Positions 7,841-15,353 of a stretch of DNA of 40,208 bases are shown here, piece by piece. The notes beneath the pieces were generated by a model. That model worked only from the letters and a program-made list of their open reading frames with translations. It was not told where the DNA came from and searched no databases. Both the position numbers and the translations under genes were made by a program. This DNA comes from CAWBRT01 sp050015355. GTDB taxonomy: Bacteria; Acidobacteriota; Terriglobia; Terriglobales; Acidobacteriaceae. Location of the stretch: NCBI GenBank assembly GCA_050015355.1, contig JBEKBO010000026.1, forward strand, positions 1 to 40,208. The letters run 5' to 3'. How positions within the stretch are numbered: position 1 is the stretch's first letter; every line of letters starts with the position of its first letter.

Positions 7841-9991
7841 TCAGCGTTGCGGATTGGGCGTTGTCGTTGGCTGATTCGGCTGGTCAGGTCCCGGATAGTT
7901 CGGCTGGTTCAGCAACGGTTGGGTCGAAGTTCCCTTGGGCGGGACCTCCGGCGAAACCGGGGTAGGCAGGTTCTTGGTCGGAGCCGCGTCGGGTGTCAGC
8001 GGCAAATTACTGATCTTGCCGGTCTCGGCGTCGGCCAGCAGGATGCCGTTGCGCTGCAGCGTGCGCGACATCACCTGGTCGAAATTGACGTGCGATTTGG
8101 CGTAGGCGATTTTAGCCGCCAGCAGGTTCTCCTCGGCCGTCGCCAAATTGGTCTCCTGCTGGAAGACCAAGTAGCTGGTCGATGCGCCATACTGATACTT
8201 TTTCTGTTCCGCCTGCACGTTTTCCCGCGCATAACGCTCCGCCTCAACCGCCGCGTCCACGCGAGCTTTGTTCTGCTGCAAGGCAAACTGCGCGTTGCGA
8301 ACGGCGATGATGACCTGGTTCTCCAACTGCTGCAAACGCACCTGCGCTTGGCGGATTTCCAACTCGGAGCGCACTTGCACCGACTGCGCCTGGCGGTTGC
8401 GAATCGGTATGGTCAGGTTCAGCGCCACGCCTTTATCAGGCGCGCTGCTGTTGAATAAGTTGGTGAACGCCGTGCCGTAGCCAGATGGAGAAGGGAATGG
8501 CGGGTTGCAGATGGGGAGACCGACGAACTTCCCTAGGGGCGTCGAGGTCGTCGAGCACAGACTGCCGTTGAAGGTTCCGGCCAGCGAAGAACCGCCATAG
8601 AAGCCCACCAAGTCCAGCGTCGGCAGCAGGCCGTTCGCCGCCGCCTTGGCGTTAAGCTCCCGGTTCTTCAGGTCGATTCGCGCCTGCGCCAGGGTGGGGT
8701 TCTTCGCCACAGCCTCGGTGACCAAATCCTGTGTCGGTTCAACTGCCTCTATGAGAGGGATAACCATCGTATCGGTCGGAACAATCGGCGCGAAGCGCAC
8801 CTGCGAAGCCCCTATGTTGCGACTGAGCGCGTTGATGGTGTAGAGCTGCTGCAATTGCAGGTTGGTCTCGGAGACGATGACGTTCTGGCGCGCGGTTGCA
8901 ACTTGCGATTCCGCGTTGGTCACATCGATCGGAGCCAGCGTGCCGATCTGTAACTGTTTTTTGTTGTCGGAGAGCGTACGCTCGGCGAACGCCAGAGTCT
9001 CCCTTTTCACCCGTAGATCTTCGAAGGCGCTCACCAGGTCCCAGTAGATGTCCTGGATCTGCGCTACCGTGGAGATAATCTGCTGGCGAAACGATTCGTC
9101 GGTAATCGCACGATTGTTTTTAGAGATTGTGATAAAGCGGTTGTTGATCGCCCAGCCCCGGCCCTGTAACAGGTGTTGCGTAAGCGTCAGTTGGAAACTC
9201 GATGCCAGTTCGGGAAGGAACGTCGTAAAAGGGCTGTTGCTGGTAAGCCGCGTATTGTCGAACGTGACGCCCAGGTTTGTTCCGGTGGCAAGCCCCTGAG
9301 AGTAGGTGAAGTTCGCTGTGTTGGTGTTTTGCGACACCACCAACTGCCCGGCCGAAGCGCTGGTCTGGGGCGAGAGCTGACGTTGGATTTGCAGATTGCC
9401 GACAACCGATGGATCGAACTGCGGCGCAGCCGGTCCGGCGCCCAGCGACGACAGAACCAGGCCGGATGTGCCCGCGCCCGCGCCGCCCGTGCCGGCGGTG
9501 GTGCCGCCCGCGCTGCTGCCGGTTGAGGTGAGCGCGCCTCCGGCGACTCCGGTTCCGGTGCCGCCCGGTGTGCCCGACACCACGCCGGTGGCGACGCCCA
9601 GCGGTGTACCGCCGCCTTTGGTGCGCAGAATATCGGTATCCGCAATGGGCAGGTTGTAGCGTGCAATGTCGATGTCGAGGTTATCCTGCAGCGCAATCAC
9701 GATGGCATCGCTCATCGAGAGCATGATCACGCCATCTTTGATCAGCGAGTCGAGCCGTGGCGAATTCCTGAGGTTCACCTGCGGAACGCTACGGCTTGTG
9801 TAGGGCCCAGTCACGCTTAGAACCGACTTGGGCGCAACGTAATTCTGCGTTACGGCCTGATTGGTCGGGGCGTCAGGAAGGGGCTTGCTGCCCGTGTCCT
9901 GCTGAGCGAAACTTCCGCTGACCATCACTGCGAGCGAGGCTGCTACCGCAACCGCCTTAGTCGAAAAGGCAAGGGAGCGTAAGGCTGGCAT
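7841..9991 (-). CDS. TolC-family outer membrane efflux protein
   Basis: A periplasm-spanning outer membrane channel component for type I export or RND/ABC efflux. The start at 9991 is chosen over longer in-frame options because GGAG lies ten bases upstream and residues 1-30 then form a signal peptide (MPALRSLAFSTKAVAVAASL, ending SGSFAQQ). The mature protein, about 690 residues, shows the duplicated TolC helical repeats (QLTLTQHLLQGRGWAINNRF; ALNLTIPIRNRQAQSVQVRS; LQQLENQVIIAVRNAQFALQ). It has a long Gly/Thr/Ser/Ala-rich insertion at about residues 125-195 of the first half that ordinary TolC lacks. The C-terminus is Pro/Asn/Gln-rich. No inner membrane or adaptor partner is encoded next to it, so the transported substrate is unknown. 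Confidence 0.92.
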   Translation of the reverse strand: MPALRSLAFSTKAVAVAASLAVMVSGSFAQQDTGSKPLPDAPTNQAVTQNYVAPKSVLSVTGPYTSRSVPQVNLRNSPRLDSLIKDGVIMLSMSDAIVIALQDNLDIDIARYNLPIADTDILRTKGGGTPLGVATGVVSGTPGGTGTGVAGGALTSTGSSAGGTTAGTGGAGAGTSGLVLSSLGAGPAAPQFDPSVVGNLQIQRQLSPQTSASAGQLVVSQNTNTANFTYSQGLATGTNLGVTFDNTRLTSNSPFTTFLPELASSFQLTLTQHLLQGRGWAINNRFITISKNNRAITDESFRQQIISTVAQIQDIYWDLVSAFEDLRVKRETLAFAERTLSDNKKQLQIGTLAPIDVTNAESQVATARQNVIVSETNLQLQQLYTINALSRNIGASQVRFAPIVPTDTMVIPLIEAVEPTQDLVTEAVAKNPTLAQARIDLKNRELNAKAAANGLLPTLDLVGFYGGSSLAGTFNGSLCSTTSTPLGKFVGLPICNPPFPSPSGYGTAFTNLFNSSAPDKGVALNLTIPIRNRQAQSVQVRSELEIRQAQVRLQQLENQVIIAVRNAQFALQQNKARVDAAVEAERYARENVQAEQKKYQYGASTSYLVFQQETNLATAEENLLAAKIAYAKSHVNFDQVMSRTLQRNGILLADAETGKISNLPLTPDAAPTKNLPTPVSPEVPPKGTSTQPLLNQPNYPGPDQPNQPTTTPNPQR

Positions 9992-10387
9992 TCTCTTTTT
10001 CTCCGGAATATAAGTGCAGATCGGTGACTGGTTCATTCGACGATGAGTATGACGTACCCTGAATCTTTCCGCCAGATGCTGAAAGGTGCAAGTTCCATTT
10101 CCATCGGGTCCGTAACCGTGGCGGGCCAAAGCAAGCTACGGATTTCCGGCGAATTCCCAACCGTCTGCCGCCGACTTCACCCCACCACGCACAACTACGG
10201 CGTGTTTCGGGGACCCCGCTCGCACCAACCGAGCAGGGTTCACGAAAACGCCGGGAAGTGAAATAGTATATCCGACCGGCTTATTTGGACGGTGATCCGT
10301 ATCGCGCAAAGGTCATGCCACGGCCTTTGCGGGAAAAACGCGTTGCCGCGCACAAATGTTGTCGACACAAACACCGAGGAACTCCGT
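9992..10387. other. Divergent intergenic region, TolC-like gene / truA
   Basis: 396 bp between divergent genes. It contains a hairpin, CCCGCTCG-CACCAAC-CGAGCAGGG (about 10216-10239, 8-bp stem with one bulge). I see no additional gene. Longer in-frame extensions of both flanking ORFs into this region lack ribosome-binding sites or family support. Confidence 0.4.
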
Positions 10388-11167
10388 TTGTTGCGCACTC
10401 TCAAGCTCACCATCAGCTACGACGGTTACGAATATCACGGCTGGCAGGTGCAACCGGGCGCTCCGACCGTACAAGGCGCGCTGGCTGGCGTGATCGAGGC
10501 AGTGACTGGAGAAAAACTTCTGCCGCAGGGCTCCGGGCGGACCGATGCCGGCGTGCATGCGCTGGCACAGGTTGCGAGTTTCCAAACCGAGTCGCCAATT
10601 CCGCCGGAGAACTTCAGGATTGTGCTCAACGACCGGCTGCCTCCGGCGATACGGGTGCTCCGCGTGGAAGAGGCGGCTGCCGGCTTTCATGCCCGGCACT
10701 CGGCACGCGCGAAAAGCTACGAGTATCGCATCTATCGCGGAGACATTTGTCCGCCGTTCCTCGTCCGCTACGTGACTCATTATCCCTATCCGCTCGACGA
10801 GCGGTCGATGGCCGAAGCGGCGCCGCTGGTCGCCGGCCAACACGATTTCACCTCGTTTGCGGCAGCCGATTCCGACCGCACCCACCGGCTGCAAGACGCG
10901 GACTCCGCTCCGCCCAGGCATGTGGGGAACGTGCGCACCATCTTCGAGTCGCGGCTGGAGCGGCAAGGAGATTTGCTGGTCTATCGCGTGCGCGGCGACG
11001 GCTTTCTTCACCACATGGTCCGCAACCTGGCGGGGACGTTCTTGCTGGTTGGCAAGGGAACCCTGGCGCCCGCCGACGTGCGCCGCATCCTGGAGCTTCG
11101 CGACCGCTCCGCCGCCGGACCGACCGCTCCCGCCAGCGGGCTCTTCCTGGTCGCGGTGGAATACTGA
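10388..11167 (+). CDS. truA: tRNA pseudouridine(38-40) synthase TruA
   Basis: Converts uridines 38-40 in the tRNA anticodon arm to pseudouridine. The catalytic aspartate lies in GSGRTDAGVHA. Other family blocks are LTISYDGYEYHGWQVQP at the N-terminus, FHARHSARAKSYEYRIYRG, GQHDFTSFAAADSD and GDGFLHHMVRNLAGT. I chose the TTG at 10388 because CGAGGAAC sits seven bases before it and the resulting length, 259 residues, matches the family. The neighbouring TTG at 10391 is nearly equivalent, and the longer in-frame ATG upstream adds 32 unrelated residues. It is a housekeeping gene, followed by a large imperfect hairpin. Confidence 0.95.
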   Translation: MLRTLKLTISYDGYEYHGWQVQPGAPTVQGALAGVIEAVTGEKLLPQGSGRTDAGVHALAQVASFQTESPIPPENFRIVLNDRLPPAIRVLRVEEAAAGFHARHSARAKSYEYRIYRGDICPPFLVRYVTHYPYPLDERSMAEAAPLVAGQHDFTSFAAADSDRTHRLQDADSAPPRHVGNVRTIFESRLERQGDLLVYRVRGDGFLHHMVRNLAGTFLLVGKGTLAPADVRRILELRDRSAAGPTAPASGLFLVAVEY

Positions 11168-11171
11168 AAGG

Positions 11172-11252
11172 GGTTTCAAGGTTTCAGAGTTTCAAGGTTT
11201 CGGAAGCAGATGCCGCCGCGAAACTTTGAAACCTGCGAAACTTTGAAACCTG
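11172..11252. repeat. GTTTCAAG-type inverted repeat (long hairpin)
   Basis: The left arm (11172-11202) has alternating GTTTCAAG/GTTTC units and the right arm (11219-11252) has GAAACTTTGAAACC units. They pair over about 30 bp with a few mismatches around a 16-nt loop. The same unit makes up the gap at 22362-22491. Here it separates truA from the VOC gene and could act as a terminator or as an RNA processing site. Confidence 0.7.
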
Positions 11253-11275
11253 TTTATGAATACAATCGAAAACAC

Positions 11276-12136
11276 ATGAATATGAATGCCATAGACCTTG
11301 ATCACGCTGGAGTTGCCGGGTACGACCTCGACTCGCTGGCTGCGGCCTTCGAACGGCTTGGCTTCAAGTTGACGCCGCGAGCGCGGCACTCCGGCAGGCG
11401 GAAACCCGATGGCCCCGTCGAACCGTTCGGCACCGCCAATCGCTGCATCATGCTGCGCCGGGGATACCTGGAACTGATCGCGATTGTCGACCCGAGTTGC
11501 TATAGCAACGGGCTGGAGCGCTTTCTGGCCCGGCATCCGGGGCTGCATATCATCGCCCTCTCGATTGGCGACGAGCTGGAAAACCTGCGGCGTCTGCGGC
11601 AAGCGGGCATCGACATCCCGGGCGTCGCTTGGCTGGAGCGTCCCGTCGACGACGCCGATCCGACCGGGCTGCGCGCGCGCTTCGCCCGGCTGCCGCTGCC
11701 GGACGCGCCGGAGGGCCGCATCCAGTTGATTCGTCACCTCACGCCCGAGGCGATCTGGCAGCCGCGCTTCCTGGACCATCCCAACCACGCGGTTGCCCTG
11801 GAGGAAGTGGTGCTTGCCGTGGAGAATCCGCAGGAATCGGCGGCGCGTTTTTCGTCGCTTGCCGGCCGCCCCGCGGCGGCCGATGCGGCCGGGGGATACG
11901 CGCTCAATTTCGAGCACAGCCGCCTGCGCCTGCTGCCGGCTGAAGCGCTGCGCGCGGAACTGCCGGAAGTCGAGATTGGTTCTTTGCCGCTGATTGCCGC
12001 AGTCGCCATTCGCACGGACGACGGCACCACGGCGATCCGGCGGCTCCTACAGGGAGTTGCGCACCGCGAAACGCCCGGCGGCTTGGTGGTGGCGCCGGAA
12101 GCAGCCGGAGGAGCGGCCATCATCTTTAAGGGGTAG
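11276..12136 (+). CDS. VOC / glyoxalase-like domain protein
   Basis: A 286-residue cytosolic protein built of two vicinal-oxygen-chelate-like halves. The first is DLDHAGVAGYDLDSLAAAFE, then RLGFKLTPRARH and PFGTANRCIMLRRGYLELIA. The second begins near FLDHPNHAVALEEVVLAVEN and contains GYALNFEHSRLRLLP. Conserved metal-ligand-type positions (DLDH, YLELI, DHPNHA) resemble the glyoxalase-like family that includes ring-cleavage dioxygenases and related lyases, but the substrate cannot be read from the sequence. ATG 11276 (MNMNAIDLDH) is preferred over a longer frame that would translate the GTTTCAAG hairpin. A second ATG two codons on is equally possible. It is a single gene, not obviously in an operon. 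Confidence 0.75.
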   Translation: MNMNAIDLDHAGVAGYDLDSLAAAFERLGFKLTPRARHSGRRKPDGPVEPFGTANRCIMLRRGYLELIAIVDPSCYSNGLERFLARHPGLHIIALSIGDELENLRRLRQAGIDIPGVAWLERPVDDADPTGLRARFARLPLPDAPEGRIQLIRHLTPEAIWQPRFLDHPNHAVALEEVVLAVENPQESAARFSSLAGRPAAADAAGGYALNFEHSRLRLLPAEALRAELPEVEIGSLPLIAAVAIRTDDGTTAIRRLLQGVAHRETPGGLVVAPEAAGGAAIIFKG

Positions 12137-12188
12137 TCAGCAGGGACTGGGCTCCTGAGCCAGATCAAAACCAGAGATGCTGTATCCC

Positions 12189-12311
12189 AAGAGATGAACG
12201 TCATTCCGAGCGAGCGATGCCCTGCGTCGCGAGTCGAGGAATCTTTTGTGTTGCTTTGCCGCGGGAAGACACAAGATCCCTCCACTCCGCTTCGCTTCGG
12301 TCGGGATGACG
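12189..12311. repeat. Dispersed palindromic repeat (GTCATTCCGAG...GGGATGAC type)
   Basis: The ends are inverted (GTCATTCCGAG near 12190, TCGGGATGAC near 12309). An inner pair, AATCTTTTGTGTT and ACACAAGATCC, is also inverted. The element belongs to the same general class as 14888-15133 and 34636-34787 but has no inserted CCCC/GGGG hairpin. It occupies most of the gap between the VOC gene and the Cys-rich gene. Confidence 0.65.
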
Positions 12312-12418
12312 CCTCCCTGAAACATCGGGATACACTAACTCTGGAATTGCTCTAGAATACTGCTATACCAAGACCCTCCGGCAGAAGCGCCTGTTGGGGC
12401 AGATCACAAAGGAAACCA

Positions 12419-12805
12419 GTGGCCACCGAAGCAACGCAAATGGAACCGACCGTAAACTCAACCACCGCCCAGACACAGCAATTGCCCAATCACAAAGTGA
12501 AGATCAAGATGCCTTTGCAGCGTGCCTGCAATGAAAAGGACGAAAAGGGCAAGTTGTGCGGCGGACACCTGAAACGGTGGTTCTACACCTTCGACACGGT
12601 CGAGTGCGGCTGTGGCGACGTGGAGCGCGCCTGGGGAAAGAACGCCGAAGTGTACCGCTGCGAGCATTGCAAAACGGTCTATCTGCCGAGTCCGGCGGAG
12701 CCCAAGGGCAAGAACGTGGCCGGCATCGGGCAGATTACCATCGTCGGCCTGCCCACGGCGAAGAACGAAAAACCCGCCGCCGTTGAGGACGAAAAAAAGG
12801 CATAA
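12419..12805 (+). CDS. Small Cys-rich (zinc-ribbon-like) protein, 128 aa
   Basis: Unrecognised but convincing gene: the GTG start has AAAGGA eight bases upstream, and the product has six cysteines in an ordered pattern (C37, C47 in KGKLCGG, C63-x-C65 in VECGCG, C81-x2-C84 in YRCEHCK) with His50. That suggests a structural zinc site formed by CxC and CxxC knuckles. The N-terminal 30 residues are Thr/Gln-rich and probably disordered, and the C-terminus is Lys/Glu-rich. There is no signal peptide, so it is cytosolic. A role in nucleic-acid or protein binding would be a guess based on zinc ribbons in general. Confidence 0.75.
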   Translation: MATEATQMEPTVNSTTAQTQQLPNHKVKIKMPLQRACNEKDEKGKLCGGHLKRWFYTFDTVECGCGDVERAWGKNAEVYRCEHCKTVYLPSPAEPKGKNVAGIGQITIVGLPTAKNEKPAAVEDEKKA

Positions 12806-12842
12806 AAGCCGCCGGTCCAGCTACGACCTGAGATGCCGGGTG

Positions 12843-13463
12843 CTACTTGGTTGCTGCGAGATGATGGGTCGAATGCATCTGCACGTCATAGGCATAGCCC
12901 GTGCAATTCACATCGGGATTCGTCGGCGCGAAGACTCCGTTCGGGTTCTCTTTAAACAGCCATACATGCAGATCGTAGTGCTTGAGTTCAATCGGCATCA
13001 GCGGTTCATGACCCTCCATTGGACCCCAGAATGGGTGACCCAGTAATTGAGGGCGCTCTTTTACGCCTGTCGCGAGCGGCACGAACCACTCGGCGCCAAC
13101 CAATTGGAATTTGCCTCCGACTGGCTCGTAGAGAAGAATTTGCGGGTGCATCGGATCGACGCTTGGACCGATGAGCGATGGGTTGAGAAAGTGGATGCCC
13201 ATTGCCCCGCGTGGATACTGCTCGTGTCCCGGTTGCGGATCGTGGGGGAAATCGGCGCATCCGATCGTCGAGAGATAACCGTCATGAATGGCGACAAGCG
13301 GGTCCTGGTATTTTTCCAGTGCCGCACGGACCGGCTCCAGTTCAGGGGGCAAAGCTACAGTTTGCTGCTTGGCGGATTGAGTCCATGCCAGTGAGGTCCA
13401 TAGGAAAACAAGAAATAAACCCAGACACTTCACCGGGTGCGCAGGTGTGAATCGCTTCGTCAT
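12843..13463 (-). CDS. Secreted protein of unknown function, 206 aa
   Basis: ATG 13463 has AGAGAGGTGAC immediately upstream and gives a signal peptide (FTPAHPVKCLGLFLVFLWTS, then LAWTQS). The mature part begins with a Gln/Pro stretch, then a compact domain with conserved-looking blocks YLSTIGCADFPHD, GAMGIHFLNPSLI, HPQILLYEPVGGKFQLVGAE and GHPFWGPMEGHEPLMP, and several His residues in the C-terminal part (HYDLHVWLF). Proteins with this GIHF / P-LLYEP / LVG-EW layout recur as uncharacterised secreted proteins in bacteria (family memory, moderate). The many His and Asp residues could bind a metal, but that is inference. It is transcribed convergently with the Cys-rich gene. Confidence 0.75.
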   Translation of the reverse strand: MTKRFTPAHPVKCLGLFLVFLWTSLAWTQSAKQQTVALPPELEPVRAALEKYQDPLVAIHDGYLSTIGCADFPHDPQPGHEQYPRGAMGIHFLNPSLIGPSVDPMHPQILLYEPVGGKFQLVGAEWFVPLATGVKERPQLLGHPFWGPMEGHEPLMPIELKHYDLHVWLFKENPNGVFAPTNPDVNCTGYAYDVQMHSTHHLAATK

Positions 13464-13583
13464 GTCACCTCTCTGGGCTTGAGAAGCTCTGGAATGATGG
13501 CGGGTTGCCAATTGGCTGGTGGCCCACATTCGCAGAGCCATAGGTGGAGCTAATGTGGAGCTGTTTTCGATAGCTTTTGTTCT

Positions 13584-14351
13584 TCAGAACCCCATGATGT
13601 TATAGCCGCAATCCACGTAGATGGTTTCGCCGGTAATTCCGGCGGCGCCGCGGCCGGCAAGAAACGCGGCGGTGGCGGCCACCTCGTCGACATCGACATT
13701 GCGCTGTAGCGGCGAGCGCGCGGCGTGCGCCTTGAGCATCTCGCCGAGGCCGGCGATGCCTCGTCCGGCGAGGGTCTTGATCGGTCCGGCCGAGATGGCG
13801 TTGACGCGGATGTTCTTCTTGCCCAGATCGTACGCCAGGTAGCGCACCGTGGACTCCAGCGCCGCCTTAGCCACTCCCATCACGTTATAGTTCGGCACCA
13901 CCTTTTCGGCGCCAAAATAGGTGAGCGTAATAATGCTGCCTCCTTGGCTCATCAGCGGAGCGGCGGCGCGCGCCACCGCGATCAGCGAGTAGACGCTGAT
14001 CTCGTGCGCAATCCGGAAGCCCTCGCGGCTGGTCATCACGAACTCGTTGCGCAGCTCTTCGGGGGGAGCGTAGGCGATCGAGTGAACGAGAGCGTCGATT
14101 CGGCCGTAGCGGCGCTTCAGTTGCTCGAAGAGCGAGTCGATTTCGTCGTCACTTGATACATCGCACTGGAAGGCGTCTCCGGGCAGGTTCAGAATCATCT
14201 CCTCGGCTTCCTGCCTGATACGCTCGTTCTGATAGGTGATGGCCAGCTTGGCTCCGGCGGCCTGAAGCTGCTGCGCGATGGCCCAGGCAATGCTGCGTTT
14301 GTTGGCGACCCCAAACACCACGGCCGTACAGTCTTCCAGAGGTTGCGACAT
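13584..14351 (-). CDS. fabI: Enoyl-[acyl-carrier-protein] reductase FabI
   Basis: NADH-dependent enoyl-ACP reductase, the last step of each fatty acid elongation round (type II FAS). The 255-residue SDR protein has the atypical FabI nucleotide motif (GVANKRSIAWAIA), SIAYAP after strand 4, and the catalytic set Tyr145 / Tyr155-x6-Lys162 (LTYFGAEK; YNVMGVAK), equivalent to E. coli Y146, Y156 and K163. The C-terminal signature INAISAGPIKTLAGRGI is also FabI. It stands alone on the minus strand. By family knowledge it is the target of triclosan and isoniazid-type inhibitors. Confidence 0.96.
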   Translation of the reverse strand: MSQPLEDCTAVVFGVANKRSIAWAIAQQLQAAGAKLAITYQNERIRQEAEEMILNLPGDAFQCDVSSDDEIDSLFEQLKRRYGRIDALVHSIAYAPPEELRNEFVMTSREGFRIAHEISVYSLIAVARAAAPLMSQGGSIITLTYFGAEKVVPNYNVMGVAKAALESTVRYLAYDLGKKNIRVNAISAGPIKTLAGRGIAGLGEMLKAHAARSPLQRNVDVDEVAATAAFLAGRGAAGITGETIYVDCGYNIMGF

Positions 14352-14568
14352 TTGCAGGTTCCTACTCCGGCGGCAATAGGCTACAAATCAGCAAGATACA
14401 GAATACCAGCATCGCGGCGGGCGCCGCAGCGGCTGCCAACTGCGAAGGGAAACCAAGGGGTTGAGATTTCTGGTGTTGCAGTTTTCAGCAGTATCTTTGG
14501 GCGGGCGCACATTTTCTCTGTGTAAGGGCTCACAGATTCCCCGTACCTGCCGCCCTATACTCTTCGCC

Positions 14569-14871
14569 ATGGCCACCACCATGATGGAAACGCCCAACGC
14601 CGTGCAGCAACCACTACAACGAGGAGCGTGCGTGGAGTTCGTGAAGTTCTGCAAGGAGCAGCATCTGCGAGCTCAAGCAGCCGAAACGTTTATTCGCGTG
14701 CTCCACAATCACGCCTGGCAAGTGGAATGCGAAAACATTCGCGAAGCTATGCGCCCTGAGATCGACAAAATGTTTGCGCCGATTGAGCGGGACATTGTGC
14801 GGGGAGCAAACTGCCAGGAACTTCTTAAGAAACTTGTCACGCTTTTGTCAGAACATGAAATGGGAAGCTAG
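14569..14871 (+). CDS. Hypothetical protein, 100 aa, possibly leaderless
   Basis: Unknown small cytosolic protein. A longer frame exists, but ATG 14569 (MATTMMETPN) fits better: TATACT at 14556-14561 ends seven bases before it, which would place transcription start at or near the ATG and make the mRNA leaderless. No Shine-Dalgarno sequence is present. The product is mainly helical (VEFVKFCKEQHLRAQAAETF; ELLKKLVTLLSEHE) with four Cys and three His scattered through it and no recognisable domain. A composite repeat begins just past the stop. Confidence 0.6.
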   Translation: MATTMMETPNAVQQPLQRGACVEFVKFCKEQHLRAQAAETFIRVLHNHAWQVECENIREAMRPEIDKMFAPIERDIVRGANCQELLKKLVTLLSEHEMGS

Positions 14872-14887
14872 CGTGCTGTCCCGTTAG

Positions 14888-15133
14888 TTCGCGAGATTAC
14901 CTGGGTGTCATGCTGACGCAGTAGAGCAGATTCTCTGCTGTCATGCTGAGCGAGCCGGGGTCCCCAGCGAAGGCCGTTGTTGCCTTTGCTGGGGTGGAGA
15001 AGCGAAGCATCCCAGGAAACTGTCCCGCCCTGCGCCGCTCAGGGCTTTTTGATGAAGTCCTTTGGCTGCGTCTCAGCCCTGCGCCGTGCTGGGATTCTTC
15101 GTTCGCTACGCTCGCTCAGAATGACACCTCAAA
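14888..15133. repeat. Composite palindromic repeat with nested hairpin
   Basis: The outer arms are TGTCATGCTGA (14907 and again 14939) against CTCGCTCAGAATGACAC (about 15111-15127), a MITE-like palindrome without any ORF. Nested inside at 14955-14997 is a copy of the CCCC-stem-loop-stem-GGGG hairpin family: CCCCAGCGAAGG, loop CCGTTGTTG, CCTTTGCTGGGG (12-bp stem with one G-T pair). The flank CCGGGGT...TGG matches the other copies. Confidence 0.75.
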
Positions 15134-15184
15134 GGGTTATTACGCGTCTGGAACACGACGCCTCGAAGCTGTTTCATATATCTC

Positions 15185-15214
15185 GAAGCCCGCGTTGGCG
15201 GGCTTCTTTAATTT
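15185..15214 (+). terminator. Intrinsic terminator
   Basis: GAAGCCCGC-GTTG-GCGGGCTTC followed by TTTAATTT: a 9-bp perfect stem with tetraloop and T-rich tail. It would end transcription coming from the 100-aa gene or from the repeat region before the GDH-like gene. Confidence 0.75.
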
Positions 15215-15353
15215 CAACCGGATCGCCAACTTACCACGCGGGACTGTCCAGAGTTGATGTATAGTGCTCTCACCTGCTGGTGAGCGCCGGTTTCGTGGCA
15301 AGGCAAGCGGGACAAACCCAGCATATGCCACACTTAGGGAGATTCAACATTTC

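Noticed and set aside
10561..10575. Sigma54 promoter-like TGGCAC...TTGC
   Set aside because: The spacer is three bases rather than five, and the site lies inside truA.
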